A DNA stretch of 10,602 bases, taken from positions 1 through 10,602 of the forward strand of contig JAEZBF010000251.1 in assembly GCA_023427545.1 (NCBI GenBank), given 5' to 3'. Position numbers and translations under genes: made by a program. Below the pieces are notes generated by a model. The model did no database searches. It was not told the origin of the DNA and worked only from the letters and a program-made list of their open reading frames with translations. The DNA is from Pseudomonadota bacterium. GTDB lineage: Bacteria; Pseudomonadota; Alphaproteobacteria; Rhizobiales; Devosiaceae. Shown piece after piece: positions 1 through 6,907 of the stretch (positions are counted from its first letter, which is position 1; each line of letters begins with the position of its first letter).

Positions 1-422
1 AGGTTAGCAGGCGCCGGCTGGTCAATACGCGCCATCAGGTCGGGGCGAACGACCGCAGTCTGGCAGGCCGCATCGATGGGCAGTGCTAGGACCTGATCAT
101 CGAAAACGTAGCTTTCGTACGACGCACCCATGAATGACGAGGACAGGGTCCCGAGGTCCAGAACGTTCGGGAACTGGCGCAGGTCTAAAAGGCATCCGCT
201 CGCGGCCGCGTCTCCCATGAACGGGTGGTCAAGGATCAGCAGGTCGAACGTCTCAGCCGTCACCGCGATCGGTTTGGCTTCGAATTCGCGCAGGCTTTGG
301 CGATCCCACCGCAGATGAATCCGGTCCTGTTGTCGGTTAAAGGTAAGGGTCTCGGCCTCGAGACCTTGAAAGGCGCGGGGGTGGTCCCAGGTGAGACCCC
401 GTATGGTGACCTGGTGATTCAT
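1..422 (-). CDS. Family-1-like extracellular solute-binding protein, no signal peptide (partial, runs off left edge)
   Basis: The first 140 codons are open from an ATG at 422-420 down to base 1, with no stop; the C-terminus lies outside the window. The N-terminus reads IRGLTWDHPRAF (residues 7-18), followed by LRWDRQSL (37-44) and FDLLILDHPFMG (59-70). This pattern is typical of a group of proteobacterial sugar ABC binding proteins (SBP family 1) that start with a TWDHPRG-like segment. There is no hydrophobic signal peptide: the protein begins directly with the mature-type strand. A GGTGGG stretch about 10 bases upstream of the ATG is a plausible ribosome binding site. It is transcribed divergently from the dehydrogenase gene. 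The likely role is carbohydrate binding for a second ABC importer whose other genes would lie to the left. Family assignment is fairly sure; export and ligand are unknown. Confidence 0.72.
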   Translation of the reverse strand, partial: MNHQVTIRGLTWDHPRAFQGLEAETLTFNRQQDRIHLRWDRQSLREFEAKPIAVTAETFDLLILDHPFMGDAAASGCLLDLRQFPNVLDLGTLSSSFMGASYESYVFDDQVLALPIDAACQTAVVRPDLMARIDQPAPAN

Positions 423-553
423 TGGCGGCCCACCATGCGTGGCCCGAAGTGGTGCGTTCCGCTGGGCTCCGGGTTGACGCAGTGTAATTGCGCCTTTAGG
501 GCGCCGGGACGATGCGCGTCTGGGGGCGCGTCCACACAGACGGAGAACGATCC
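423..553. promoter_or_regulatory. Divergent intergenic region between solute-binding protein and dehydrogenase genes
   Basis: These 131 bases separate two divergent start codons and must hold promoters for at least one of them. On the plus strand a TTGACG box (474-479) matches a -35 element, but the hexamer 17 bases downstream (TAGGGC, 497-502) is a poor -10. A short inverted repeat, GCGCC-TTTAG-GGCGC (490-504), overlaps the spacer and could be a regulator site or chance in GC-rich DNA. The dehydrogenase ribosome binding site GGAGA is at 542-546. I see no copy here of the dyads found upstream of 2768. Confidence 0.3.
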
Positions 554-1513
554 ATGCTGCGTGTGGTATTCCTGGGATTGCCGCACCACGCGCCGATCGT
601 ACCCGAACGGCTCCGGGCGCTGGAGTGGATCGATCTCGTGGAAGCCGATGACCAGTCCGTTGTGGGCGAGGCGGCAGGCGGGGCGGAGGTACTGGTCATT
701 ACGCCCAACCGCTACAGCGATGCGCTTGAGCAGGCCGTGCTGAACGCCGGGCGCCTCAAACTCGTGCAGTTGCTTGCAGCAGGCTATGACCCGCTCCTCA
801 AGCGCCGCTTTCCGGCAGGAACGACTATCGCCACTGCGGGGGACGCGCTCGCACCAGCGGTGGCCGAGCACGCGCTTGCGCTGACTCTTGCCTTGATGCG
901 GCGGCTCGATATCGGGTTTCGTCAGCAGGCCGAGCAGATTTGGGACCGGGCGCCCTTCAACAACATCAGTTCGCTCGAGGGCAAGACCGCAGCGGTGGTC
1001 GGCTTCGGCGCGATCGGTAAGGCTACGGCCGCGCGGCTCCGTTGTTTCGGCGTCCGCATTATCGGAGTGTCGCGACAGGGCCGACCTGATCCAGCGGCCG
1101 ACGAGATGGCGCCGATTTCCGCGCTGAACGACGTGCTGGGCGGATCCGACATCATAGTCATCACGCTGCCGGGCTCGAACGAAACCGAGAAGCTTTTCGA
1201 CAGAGCGCGGCTGCAGAGCTGCAAGGCCGGAGCCATCCTGGTAAACGTCGCGCGCGGTCGGATTGTCGACACGATGGCACTGATGGAGGCGCTCCAAGCG
1301 GGTTGGCTGGGTGGCGCGGGATTGGACGTGAGCGATCCCGAGCCGCTGCCTGCAGGGCTCCCGTTGTGGCATACCCCTGGTGCAATCCTCACTCCCCACT
1401 ATGGCGGGATTGGCGGGCAGGACCGAGTAGCTCAGTTCGTGACTGCAAACCTGACGCGGCTTCGCGACGGACTGCCGCTCGAAGCAGTGGTCAACATCGG
1501 CCAGCGGGTTTGA
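554..1513 (+). CDS. D-isomer-specific 2-hydroxyacid dehydrogenase
   Basis: Predicted 319-residue NAD(P)-dependent cytosolic oxidoreductase that interconverts a 2-keto acid and a D-2-hydroxy acid. The Rossmann motif GFGAIG is at residues 150-155. The catalytic triad of the family is visible: Arg234 in NVARGRIVD, Glu263 in DPEPLP and His282 in LTPHYGG. Length is normal for the family. An in-frame ATG exists at 512, but the ATG at 554 is preferred: it has GGAGA seven bases upstream, and the protein then starts directly with the first strand (MLRVVFLGLP). The gene stands alone on its strand, divergent from the solute-binding protein gene and ending 10 bp from the convergent repressor gene. In this locus it may reduce or oxidise a sugar-derived keto or hydroxy acid. 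Glyoxylate/hydroxypyruvate reductase or a phosphoglycerate-dehydrogenase-like activity are alternatives; substrate cannot be read from sequence. Confidence 0.9.
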   Translation: MLRVVFLGLPHHAPIVPERLRALEWIDLVEADDQSVVGEAAGGAEVLVITPNRYSDALEQAVLNAGRLKLVQLLAAGYDPLLKRRFPAGTTIATAGDALAPAVAEHALALTLALMRRLDIGFRQQAEQIWDRAPFNNISSLEGKTAAVVGFGAIGKATAARLRCFGVRIIGVSRQGRPDPAADEMAPISALNDVLGGSDIIVITLPGSNETEKLFDRARLQSCKAGAILVNVARGRIVDTMALMEALQAGWLGGAGLDVSDPEPLPAGLPLWHTPGAILTPHYGGIGGQDRVAQFVTANLTRLRDGLPLEAVVNIGQRV

Positions 1514-1523
1514 TTCCGTACGC

Positions 1524-2603
1524 TCAGGCACTCTCCCGCCTCACGATATCGAAGCCCAGCCGAATGGTGCGGGCACCCGGATCCTGACCAGCCACTCGCT
1601 TGAGGAGCGCGGTGCCGGCCGCTCGGCCCATAGCCTCGAGCGGGAAGATCACGGTCGTCAGAGACGGCTTGATCCATTGGGCCACCGGGGAGTCCCCGAA
1701 ACCGGCGATCGAAAGCCGGCTCGGGACGTCGATACCGACATCAAGGGCATACCTGATCGCGCCCACGGCGAGCTGGTGGCCGGCGAAGACAACTGCATCG
1801 GTGTCAGGAGCTTCGCGCAGAATGGTGCCGACGATTTCGCCCCCGGTTCCCGACCCCGGCTGGCTAGCTACGGTGTAGGTGCGGGCGCGGGCCGCGGTCT
1901 CGGCAGTTGCGGCGATCATCCCCTCCTGACGGCCCATGATGCGGCTATCGTGGAAATCGGTGTGACCGACAAAGGCAAGGTTTCGACGGCCCTGCCCGAT
2001 GAGGTACTTGCCGAGGGAGAAGCCGGCTTCGAAGTTTGAGGAGCCGATGCCGACATCAATAGGATCGGCGATGTGCTCAAACATTTCCACTGTTGGCATG
2101 CCTGCACGGCGGAGCAGGGTGACGGCATCGTTGGCGTGGTCGCGGCCGGTGAGCAGGACACCATCGACGCGGTGGCCCAGGAAGGTGCGGACGAGGTCTA
2201 GTTCCTCGCGCGTTGAATAGTGCGAGGTCCCGAGCAGGAGCTGGTACCCGGCGGGCGCGAGGACCTCGAGGGCGGCGTTGAGCACGACGCTGTGCACTGG
2301 ATTGAGCAGCGTCGGGATGACCGCGCCGATCACTCGGGTTCTGGCCGAGGCGAGGCTCGAGGCGAGCCGGTTGGGGATGTAGCCGAGCTCGGCGGCAACC
2401 CGCAGCACGTGTTCGCGAGTCTTCTCCGAAACCCGGCTGGGATTGCTGATGCAGCGCGATGCGGTGATCGTGGACACACCTGCGGCGGCTGCAACATCCT
2501 CAAGCCTAACAGCCGACTGGACCGAAGCTACCTCTGCAGCCGGGATGCTTGACACTTTCTCAGCCAAGGTGATAAACCGTCGTTGTTGGACAGCGCTGTC
2601 CAT
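1524..2603 (-). CDS. LacI/GalR-family transcriptional regulator
   Basis: A 359-residue DNA-binding repressor. The helix-turn-helix is at residues 33-56 (RLEDVAAAAGVSTITASRCI), followed by the typical VSEKTREHV and AAELGYIPN segments and a hinge near 80-90 (LASSLASART). The rest is a periplasmic-binding-protein-like effector domain with the usual landmarks VIGAVIPTLLNP (91-102), RVDGVLLTG (145-153), LAFVGH (209-214) and LSIAGFGDSP (297-306). About 32 residues precede the HTH, more than usual; a GTG at 2555-2553 (Val17) is a possible alternative start, and neither site has a strong ribosome binding site. It is divergent from the dehydratase-transporter operon across a 164-bp gap containing candidate operators, so it most likely represses that operon, and perhaps itself, until a sugar or sugar-acid ligand binds. 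Family assignment is secure; effector unknown. Confidence 0.93.
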   Translation of the reverse strand: MDSAVQQRRFITLAEKVSSIPAAEVASVQSAVRLEDVAAAAGVSTITASRCISNPSRVSEKTREHVLRVAAELGYIPNRLASSLASARTRVIGAVIPTLLNPVHSVVLNAALEVLAPAGYQLLLGTSHYSTREELDLVRTFLGHRVDGVLLTGRDHANDAVTLLRRAGMPTVEMFEHIADPIDVGIGSSNFEAGFSLGKYLIGQGRRNLAFVGHTDFHDSRIMGRQEGMIAATAETAARARTYTVASQPGSGTGGEIVGTILREAPDTDAVVFAGHQLAVGAIRYALDVGIDVPSRLSIAGFGDSPVAQWIKPSLTTVIFPLEAMGRAAGTALLKRVAGQDPGARTIRLGFDIVRRESA

Positions 2604-2684
2604 AGCCGATCCATTCGAAAATGACTAGTCCCCACATGGCGGTAGGCCGCGCGTCTCTCTTCAAAAATTGCAAGGATAATGGGA

Positions 2685-2712
2685 GCAACACGCGCCCGCG
2701 GGTAGTTGTTGC
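2685..2712. promoter_or_regulatory. Candidate operator: three-block dyad GCAACA / CCCGCGGG / TGTTGC
   Basis: The arms GCAACA (2685-2690) and TGTTGC (2707-2712) are exact reverse complements, and the palindrome CCCGCGGG (2695-2702) sits exactly on the same symmetry axis, so 20 of 28 positions are symmetric. It begins 5 bases after a candidate -10 box (2675-2680), so it would cover the transcription start of the dehydratase operon, where a repressor would block initiation. The binding protein would presumably be the adjacent LacI-family regulator, but this is inference. Confidence 0.38.
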
Positions 2713-2723
2713 AAATCCAGCGC

Positions 2724-2737
2724 GGACATCGTTGTCC
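2724..2737. promoter_or_regulatory. Candidate LacI-type operator with central CG (GGACATCGTTGTCC)
   Basis: A 14-base dyad, GGACA-T-CG-T-TGTCC, is symmetric apart from the T/T pair flanking the central CG. LacI/GalR-family operators are commonly palindromes of this size with a central CpG that the hinge helices insert into. It lies about 30 bases upstream of the dehydratase start codon, facing the divergent repressor gene. It could also form a small hairpin in the 5' leader, reinforced by outer CAGCG (2718-2722) and CGCTG (2744-2748). Confidence 0.4.
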
Positions 2738-2767
2738 AGCCTTCGCTGTCGGAAACGGCGGCTATAA

Positions 2768-3952
2768 ATGAAGATCACCAATGTGCGGGTCCTGCTGCCG
2801 GTCGATAGTTCGTTCTTCCGCAGCGGAGCGGCGTCCGGCGACATCACCAAACGGGGCTGGGTGACCAAGCTTAGGGTCGCCAACCCGATGTCCATCTACC
2901 CGGCTTATGCTTCCTCGCGGCTGAGCTGGATGGGGCCCGGGCAAGAACACTACGCAATCGAGATCGAAACCGACAGCGGCGAGGTCGGAGTCTGCGCCAA
3001 CTATTATGGCGGCGCCATGGCTTGCGAGATTATCCGATCTCATTTCAAGCGTTTCCTGGTTGGGCAGGACCCGATGGACAGCGCCCGCATCTGGGACCAG
3101 ATGTACCGCTCTTCGTTGCCCTACGGGCATGGTGGGTTGACGGGCATGGCCATTGCCGGGGTCGACCTCGCGCTATGGGACCTCAAGGGCAAGGTCCTGG
3201 GTCAGCCGGTCTATCGGCTGCTGGGCGGATCGACCAAGTCAGACGGTATTCCATGTTATCTGACCACACACCCAGACGCTGTGGGACACTGGAAGGACAG
3301 CGGCTTCCTAGGAGTTAAGATTGCGGCGCCCTTCGGGACCGAGAGCGGACGGGCGGGCCTCTTGGGGATGGAGAAGCTCATCCAGGGCCTTCGAGATGCC
3401 GTCGGACCCGACAAGGAGATCATGGTCGACTGCTATATGTCTTGGGACAAGGAGTTCGCGCTCCGCGTTGCGCAGCGTGTAGCCGACTGCGACGTCAAGT
3501 GGTTCGAAGATCCGTTGCCGAGCGGGTGGACGGTTCGGGAGAATGCCGAGCTGCGGCAGCTGCTGGGGCCCATAGGGCTCGCCAACGGCAACTTGGAATT
3601 CAGCCACCGCGCTTTTGCGGACCTGCTCGAAGCACGGGCTAGTTCGGTTATTCAGCCCGAGATCCACTGGTGCGGCGGCCTGACGGCGGCGCTACGGATC
3701 GCGGCGTATGCCGATCGCTACGATGTGCCGGTGGTGCCGCATGGGCCCAATATCTATCCCTTCCATTTCGTGATGGCGAATGCGGGCTCACCCTATGCCG
3801 AATTCGTCACTGGAGGCGACGGGACGACTCTCGCCAACATCTTCGACCTGCTGCTCGACCAGCCACTGCCCAAGGACGGGCGGCTGCATCTCTCGGATGA
3901 GCCGGGGTTCGGGGTGCGTCTGAACTATGACCGACTGCGGCACTATCCATGA
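2768..3952 (+). CDS. Mandelate racemase/muconate lactonizing enzyme family sugar-acid dehydratase, L-rhamnonate dehydratase-like
   Basis: A 394-residue enolase-superfamily enzyme, expected to remove water from an aldonic acid to give a 2-keto-3-deoxy acid using Mg2+. The N-terminal capping domain contains NPMSIYPAY (39-47) and VDLALWDLKGKVLGQPVYRLLGG (132-154). The barrel shows VDCYMSWD with metal ligand Asp221, WFEDPL with Glu247, WCGGLT (301-306) and VVPHGPNIY with the general-acid/base His325. The MSIYPAY segment and the C-terminal PGFGVRLN (379-386) resemble L-rhamnonate dehydratase. Odd features: the third metal ligand, normally Glu in a GE motif, is Asn275 (ANGNLEF), and the usual QPD Asp is Glu298 (QPEIHW). 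Asn as third ligand has precedent in glucarate dehydratase. It is the first gene of the operon, divergent from the repressor, and is followed by the transporter genes. The substrate may be an aldonate other than rhamnonate. Confidence 0.85.
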   Translation: MKITNVRVLLPVDSSFFRSGAASGDITKRGWVTKLRVANPMSIYPAYASSRLSWMGPGQEHYAIEIETDSGEVGVCANYYGGAMACEIIRSHFKRFLVGQDPMDSARIWDQMYRSSLPYGHGGLTGMAIAGVDLALWDLKGKVLGQPVYRLLGGSTKSDGIPCYLTTHPDAVGHWKDSGFLGVKIAAPFGTESGRAGLLGMEKLIQGLRDAVGPDKEIMVDCYMSWDKEFALRVAQRVADCDVKWFEDPLPSGWTVRENAELRQLLGPIGLANGNLEFSHRAFADLLEARASSVIQPEIHWCGGLTAALRIAAYADRYDVPVVPHGPNIYPFHFVMANAGSPYAEFVTGGDGTTLANIFDLLLDQPLPKDGRLHLSDEPGFGVRLNYDRLRHYP

Positions 3953-3993
3953 GACCTGTGTTCACCCGTCGGTCCGGGCGAGTAAGTCTTTAC

Positions 3994-4015
3994 GGGAGGG
4001 CTGTCCGCCCCTCCC
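3994..4015 (+). other. GC-rich stem-loop in leader of the solute-binding protein gene
   Basis: GGGAGGG (3994-4000) pairs exactly with CCCTCCC (4009-4015) around an 8-base loop. It lies in the 116-base gap between the dehydratase stop and the binding-protein start. No T-run follows, so it is not a typical rho-independent terminator. It more likely acts as an RNA processing or stability element, or a partial attenuator, between the two genes. Confidence 0.5.
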
Positions 4016-4054
4016 TCCACCAGCCGGTTCAGCGGCAGAAACCTAGAAATGCAA

Positions 4055-4061
4055 GAGGAGG
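4055..4061 (+). promoter_or_regulatory. Strong Shine-Dalgarno sequence GAGGAGG
   Basis: GAGGAGG ends seven bases before the ATG at 4069. It is the best ribosome binding site in the window, in keeping with the high expression usual for a binding protein. It fixes the start at 4069 rather than at the in-frame ATG at 3949, which overlaps the dehydratase stop and would bury the signal peptide. Confidence 0.8.
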
Positions 4062-4068
4062 AAACGCA

Positions 4069-5820
4069 ATGAGATCACATCTCTACGCCTTGGGTGCAGT
4101 GGTGCTCAGCATCACTGCGGCACTGCCGGCAATCGCTCAGGACCTCAAGGAGGTTCCGCGCAACCGCACCCTCGTGGCCCAAGGGTGGGACTACTACAAT
4201 CAGGTGCCTGCGCCGACAAACTACAACCCGTACATCGGTCCGCTGCAGAACATCCGAAACGTTCTCCACTACACCGTCAATGAAGCGCTGTTCTTCACTA
4301 ATCACCAGACTAACGAGATCATTCCGTGGATCGCGGAATCCTTCGCCTACAATGATGCGCTGGACGAGGTGACGCTGAAGATCCGCTCGGGTGTCAAATG
4401 GAGCGACGGCGAGCCCCTTACGGCCGAGGACGTGGCTTTCACGTTCAACTTGCTGAAGGAAGCCGCGCCGGACCTCTCGCTCTCGAGCAACATCAAGGAA
4501 TGGGTGGCCTCGGCCGAAGCCACCGATCCCAACACGGTGGTCCTCAAGCTCAACAAGCCCGGCCCGCGCTGGGCACAGGACACCCTCGCCACGGGGCAGG
4601 TCGATCGCTTCGCGGTTGTCCCCAAGCACATCTGGGAAGGCAAGGATCCCAAGACCTTCAACAACTTCGACCTCGCCGAAGGCTGGCCGGTGGGCACCGG
4701 GCCATTCAAGCTGGTCAAGAGCGACGAGACTTCGGCCGTGTTCGACCGGCTCGACAGCTGGTGGGCCTTAGACGCCGGCGTTGCAAAGGCCATGCCGGCG
4801 ATGGAGCGCATCGTCTACCGCCCGGCGACTGCGGACGCGATGACCCAGCTCTTCGCAAACAACGAGATCGACATTGGCCGGGCGCTGAACGTCGGCAATC
4901 TCGAGGCGGCGATGGCGCGCAACCCGAACATCGTGTCGTGGAACGAGAGCGGGCCCGTCTGGGGCACCAGCGCCGGCTGCACCTGGCGCGTGGTCTTCAA
5001 CAACCAGGTTGCGCCGTTCGACAACGCGGACGTGCGCAAGGCGATCGCTTCGGTGTTCGACCGCGAAGAGCTCGCGGACCTGGCCTTTGAGGGCTCCCAG
5101 CCGCCGGCCGTGCTGCCGTTCGCCTCGTATCCGGGGCTCGGTGCCTATACCGACCAGCTGCAGGACCTCGTCACGGAATCCGGCATTGGCGAGCAGGATC
5201 TCGCCCGTACCGAGGAGCTCCTGACGAAGGCGGGCTTCAGCAAGGACGCGTCCGGCAAGTGGCAGCTCCCGGGTAACAAGCCGTGGCCGATCACCATCAC
5301 CTCGCAGCAGGGCACGGCATTGCCGCCGGTGATCGCGAGCCAGCTGCAGAGTGCCGGGTTCGACGCCGTCTTCAAGTCGAGCCAGGACGCCGCGTACTTC
5401 GACGCGCTGAGCACGGGCGACTTCGAGGCTGCAGTCGCAACGGAGTGTGGCAGCCTCTACGACCCGTGGCAGACGCTGGTGCACATGCACAGCAAGTTCG
5501 CGCCCCCTCCGGGCCAGAAGACGGTCGATGTGCGCTCGATCAGCCGCTACTCCAACCCTGAGTTCGATGCGCTACTCAACAAGATGGAGGCCCGCCGGCC
5601 CTCAGCCGACGACGCCGAGTACATGGACCTGGTCAAGGCCGCGACGAAGATCCTGCTTGCTGACATGCCGCAGGTGACGCTGATCGAGGAACTGCACGCG
5701 ATCACGTTCAACACCACCTACTGGACGGGCTTCCCCAACGCCAAGGACCCCTACGCCGCGCCGTTCGTGGCGTGGAACGGCTTCGCGCTGGTTCGCGATC
5801 ACCTGAAACCACGCGAGTAG
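4069..5820 (+). CDS. Family-5 ABC transporter substrate-binding protein (SBP_bac_5, DppA/OppA-like)
   Basis: A 583-residue periplasmic binding protein that captures the ligand for the permeases encoded next. Residues 1-23 form a signal peptide: a short basic start (MRSH), a hydrophobic core and an AIA|QD type I signal peptidase site. The mature part shows the SBP_bac_5 signature around VKWSDGEPLTAEDVAFTFN (109-127), preceded by YTVNEALFF (68-76), and later PVGTGPFKL and a YSNPEFDALL segment near the C-terminus. No lipobox cysteine is visible. Length is normal for a family whose ligands include peptides, opines, nickel and oligosaccharides. The flanking sugar-acid dehydratase, Gfo/Idh oxidoreductase and LacI regulator point to a carbohydrate or sugar-acid ligand rather than a peptide; that is inference. 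The gene is bracketed by stem-loops on both sides, consistent with separate control of its mRNA level. Confidence 0.93.
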   Translation: MRSHLYALGAVVLSITAALPAIAQDLKEVPRNRTLVAQGWDYYNQVPAPTNYNPYIGPLQNIRNVLHYTVNEALFFTNHQTNEIIPWIAESFAYNDALDEVTLKIRSGVKWSDGEPLTAEDVAFTFNLLKEAAPDLSLSSNIKEWVASAEATDPNTVVLKLNKPGPRWAQDTLATGQVDRFAVVPKHIWEGKDPKTFNNFDLAEGWPVGTGPFKLVKSDETSAVFDRLDSWWALDAGVAKAMPAMERIVYRPATADAMTQLFANNEIDIGRALNVGNLEAAMARNPNIVSWNESGPVWGTSAGCTWRVVFNNQVAPFDNADVRKAIASVFDREELADLAFEGSQPPAVLPFASYPGLGAYTDQLQDLVTESGIGEQDLARTEELLTKAGFSKDASGKWQLPGNKPWPITITSQQGTALPPVIASQLQSAGFDAVFKSSQDAAYFDALSTGDFEAAVATECGSLYDPWQTLVHMHSKFAPPPGQKTVDVRSISRYSNPEFDALLNKMEARRPSADDAEYMDLVKAATKILLADMPQVTLIEELHAITFNTTYWTGFPNAKDPYAAPFVAWNGFALVRDHLKPRE

Positions 5821-5837
5821 TGCTCGCCTACAATTAT

Positions 5838-5862
5838 CCCGGCGCGCTTGTAGCGCGCCGGG
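5838..5862 (+). other. Perfect 10-bp stem-loop between binding protein and permease genes
   Basis: CCCGGCGCGC (5838-5847) and GCGCGCCGGG (5853-5862) are exact reverse complements around the loop TTGTA. The following bases are CTTCCCAG, not a T-tract, so a rho-independent terminator is unlikely. Hairpins at this position, just after a binding-protein gene and before its permease genes, are known in ABC operons to block 3' exonucleases, leaving more binding-protein message than permease message. That role here is inferred. Confidence 0.7.
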
Positions 5863-5911
5863 CTTCCCAGGAATCCAGTGCAGGACGCCGCTCGGTATTC
5901 GTGAGAGCACA

Positions 5912-6907
5912 GTGATCGCAAGCTACATCGCCAAGCGCACCGGCATGATGCTGGTCGTTGTCATCCTTGCGGTGACCGTCAACTTCCTGATCCCGCGCGC
6001 AATGCCCGGGGATCCGGTGGAGACGATGATCAGCCAGATTTCGGCGCAGGGCGGCTCAAGCTCGAACATGCAGGCGATGGTGGAGTCCTACCAGGCCAAG
6101 TTCGGGCTCGATCAGCCGCTATGGCAGCAATACCTCAACTATCTCAACGGGCTGCTGCATCTCGATCTCGGCTACTCGGTGAGCCATTACCCGGCGAGCG
6201 TCGTCGAGGTGATCGGCACCGGCGTGTTGTGGACCGTTGGCCTGCTCGGCGCCTCCACCCTGATCAGCTTCACTATCGGAACCCTGCTCGGAGGGCTGAT
6301 GGCGTGGCCACGGACGGGCAAACTGGTCCGCGTCTTCGCCGTTCCGCTCCTCATGCTCTCGGCCATTCCCTATTTCGTGCTCGGGCTGGTGCTGCTCTTC
6401 CTGTTTGCGATCGTCTGGAAATTCTTCCCCGCTTCAGGCGGCTATCCCTACAGCCTCAACCTCGGGTTCAACGCGGAATCGATCAAAGGCATCCTCTGGC
6501 ACGCGACCTTGCCGGCGCTTTCGATCATCCTCACCACCATTGGCTCATGGGCGATTTCTATGCGCGGCATGGTGGTGAGCGTGCTGGGCGAGGACTACAT
6601 CGCGCTCGCCAATGCCAAGGGTCTCAAGCGCTGGCGCATCTTCCTCGCCTACGGGCTAAGGAACGCCATGCTGCCCCAGTTCACCCACCTAGGCCTGGCG
6701 CTCGGCCACGTGGTCTCCGGCGCCATCCTGGTCGAAGTGATCTTCGCCTATCCAGGGGTGGGATACGACCTCTATCAGGCGATCCAGAACAACGACTACT
6801 TCGTGATCCAAGGGATCGTCCTTCTGCTTTCGGTCTCCATTGCCGTGACCATGTTCATACTGGACTTGGTGTATCCCCTCATCGACCCAAGGATCGCGCT
6901 TCGATGA
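5912..6907 (+). CDS. ABC transporter permease, DppB-like
   Basis: A 331-residue inner-membrane subunit of the family-5 importer. It starts at a GTG (5912) with GAGAG just upstream. This start gives the normal family N-terminus, a hydrophobic first helix (residues 11-27) followed by the conserved PGDP (32-35). Further landmarks are FGLDQPLWQQYLNYL (64-78), LDLGYS (84-89), and the cytoplasmic EAA coupling motif around GEDYIALANAKGLKRWRIF (226-244), which docks on the ATPases. About six membrane segments are visible, the last near 299-320. Its stop overlaps the start of the next permease by four bases (ATGA), indicating translational coupling. No anomalies seen; the family is secure, the ligand is not. 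Confidence 0.94.
   Translation: MIASYIAKRTGMMLVVVILAVTVNFLIPRAMPGDPVETMISQISAQGGSSSNMQAMVESYQAKFGLDQPLWQQYLNYLNGLLHLDLGYSVSHYPASVVEVIGTGVLWTVGLLGASTLISFTIGTLLGGLMAWPRTGKLVRVFAVPLLMLSAIPYFVLGLVLLFLFAIVWKFFPASGGYPYSLNLGFNAESIKGILWHATLPALSIILTTIGSWAISMRGMVVSVLGEDYIALANAKGLKRWRIFLAYGLRNAMLPQFTHLGLALGHVVSGAILVEVIFAYPGVGYDLYQAIQNNDYFVIQGIVLLLSVSIAVTMFILDLVYPLIDPRIALR

Larger units (their letters stand above)
2604..2767. promoter_or_regulatory. Divergent promoter/operator region of repressor and catabolic operon
   Basis: This 164-base gap carries the control signals for the repressor (leftward) and the dehydratase-transporter operon (rightward). Visible elements are a GATAAT hexamer at 2675-2680, one base from the -10 consensus but without a good -35 at 17 bases; two TTGCAA palindromes at 2668-2673 and 2709-2714, 41 bases apart; and the two dyads listed separately. 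The dehydratase start at 2768 has only a weak GGAA (2751-2754) as a ribosome binding site. Promoter assignments are inference. Confidence 0.45.

Noticed and set aside
225..743. Plus-strand 172-codon frame across the divergent promoter region
   Set aside because: It overlaps two real genes and the intergenic region, and shows no recognisable domain or ribosome binding site.
419..1531. 370-codon open frame on the minus strand opposite the dehydrogenase gene
   Set aside because: Antisense shadow in GC-rich DNA. The plus-strand frame has complete dehydrogenase motifs, and the antisense product has low-complexity, Arg/His-rich composition.
3949..4068. Start of the binding-protein gene at the ATG overlapping the dehydratase stop
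   Set aside because: It would add 40 residues ahead of a clear signal peptide; the strong GAGGAGG supports the ATG at 4069.
4768..5490. 240-codon antisense frame within the binding-protein gene
   Set aside because: Shadow of the real coding strand; no domain recognised.
5838..5870. Hairpin after the binding-protein gene as a rho-independent terminator
   Set aside because: No T-tract follows, and co-operonic permease genes begin 50 bases later.
6121..6903. Long upstream extension of the second permease frame
   Set aside because: This part is an out-of-frame shadow of the first permease gene, rich in Arg and Pro. The ATGA overlap at 6904 gives the normal permease N-terminus.
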